Origin: JANMOK01 sp031415055
GTDB lineage: Bacteria > Pseudomonadota > Alphaproteobacteria > Rhodobacterales > Rhodobacteraceae
Assembly: GCA_031415055.1 (NCBI GenBank)
Contig: JANOQZ010000015.1
Location: 1 to 13,941, forward strand
Length of the DNA: 13,941 nucleotides
Reading direction: 5' to 3'
In this document: one piece after another, positions 13,422-13,941 of the stretch
How the letters are laid out: the number at the start of each line of letters is the position of its first letter
Numbering within the stretch: the first letter of the stretch is position 1
Notes under the pieces: model-generated
The model's input: only the letters and a program-made list of their open reading frames with translations
The model's database searches: none
Told to the model about the DNA's origin: nothing
Made by a program: the position numbers and the translations under genes

Positions 13422-13941
13422 TCACTTCCCAATCGCCTTCATCACCGCTTCGCCCAGCCGTGCCGGGCTTTCCGCAACCACGATCCCCGCAGCCTTCATC
13501 GCCTCGATCTTGCTTTCGGCATCACCTTTGCCGCCGGAAATAATCGCCCCCGCATGCCCCATCCTTCGCCCCGGCGGGGCGGTGCGGCCGGCGATGAACC
13601 CGGCCACCGGCTTGCTGCGCCCGCGCCGCGCCTCATCGCGCAAAAACTGCGCTGCATCCTCTTCCGCCGAACCACCAATCTCGCCGATCATGATGATCGA
13701 ATGTGTCTCTGGATCGGCCAGAAACAATTCCAGCGCGTCGATATGCTCAAACCCCTTGATCGGATCGCCGCCGATGCCGATGCAGGTCGATTGGCCAAGG
13801 CCAATCGCCGTGGTCTGCCCGACCGCCTCATAGGTCAGCGTGCCCGACCGCGACACCACCCCGACCGAGCCGCGCTTGTGGATATGCCCCGGCATGATGC
13901 CGATCTTGCACGCATCCGGCGTTATAACACCGGGACAATTC
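13422..13941 (-). CDS. sucD: Succinyl-CoA synthetase (ADP-forming) alpha subunit, 5' end beyond the window
   Basis: The C-terminal 172 residues of SucD; the open frame continues through the window edge, where NCPGVITPDACKIGIMPGHI matches the middle of the protein. The phosphorylated active-site histidine is in GHAGAIISGGKGDAESK (E. coli H246 equivalent). VSRSGTLTYEAV and GIGGDPIKG contribute to CoA and phosphate binding. The enzyme converts succinyl-CoA to succinate with substrate-level phosphorylation, directly downstream of the reaction of the SucAB-Lpd complex encoded by the following genes. The beta subunit gene sucC is expected just outside the window. The C-terminus, LGEAVMKAIGK, is normal. 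Confidence 0.96.
   Translation of the reverse strand, partial: NCPGVITPDACKIGIMPGHIHKRGSVGVVSRSGTLTYEAVGQTTAIGLGQSTCIGIGGDPIKGFEHIDALELFLADPETHSIIMIGEIGGSAEEDAAQFLRDEARRGRSKPVAGFIAGRTAPPGRRMGHAGAIISGGKGDAESKIEAMKAAGIVVAESPARLGEAVMKAIGK

Overview
The window looks like chromosomal DNA of an alphaproteobacterium, most likely of the Rhodobacterales. The main reason is the TCA-cycle block on the minus strand at the right-hand end, sucD-sucA-sucB-lpd, whose protein sequences are alphaproteobacterial in character. Base composition is fairly GC-rich in the core genes and visibly lower in a few accessory genes. No rRNA, tRNA, CRISPR array, insertion sequence or phage gene was seen. Assignments come from reading the sequence; nothing was searched against a database.

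Layout, left to right. (1) 1-1275: the tail of a plus-strand gene, then on the minus strand a LuxR-type quorum-sensing regulator with all its usual AHL-pocket residues, preceded by and overlapping a small acidic protein gene. No luxI is present. (2) 1276-3202: a sulfotransferase-like gene (minus) and an aldo/keto reductase (plus), divergent from a short shared upstream region. (3) 3203-4899: creD (minus), ending at a strong hairpin shared with the reductase, and then a 329-bp intergenic region. That region holds four helically phased 11-bp GTGCAC repeats, a 17-bp inverted repeat and, nearer deoD, a candidate H-type pseudoknot followed by a hairpin beside the deoD ribosome binding site. (4) 4900-6931: deoD (purine nucleoside phosphorylase), translationally coupled to an SHMT-like PLP enzyme that lacks key folate-reaction residues. 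(5) 6922-13941, minus strand: sucD (partial), sucA, sucB, a four-helix membrane protein, a VOC/PhnB-like protein and lpd.

How the genes work together. SucA (E1), SucB (E2) and Lpd (E3) form the 2-oxoglutarate dehydrogenase complex, and SucD with SucC (outside the window) takes the succinyl-CoA to succinate. The tight spacing from sucA to lpd indicates one operon, with two small genes of unknown role carried between E2 and E3. DeoD and the SHMT-like enzyme probably act in linked nucleoside or amino-acid metabolism.

The core genes are ordinary. The observations most worth a second look are the structured deoD leader, the phased repeat array upstream of creD, the altered active site of the SHMT-like enzyme, and a stem-loop that may bring a distant Shine-Dalgarno up to the sucA start.
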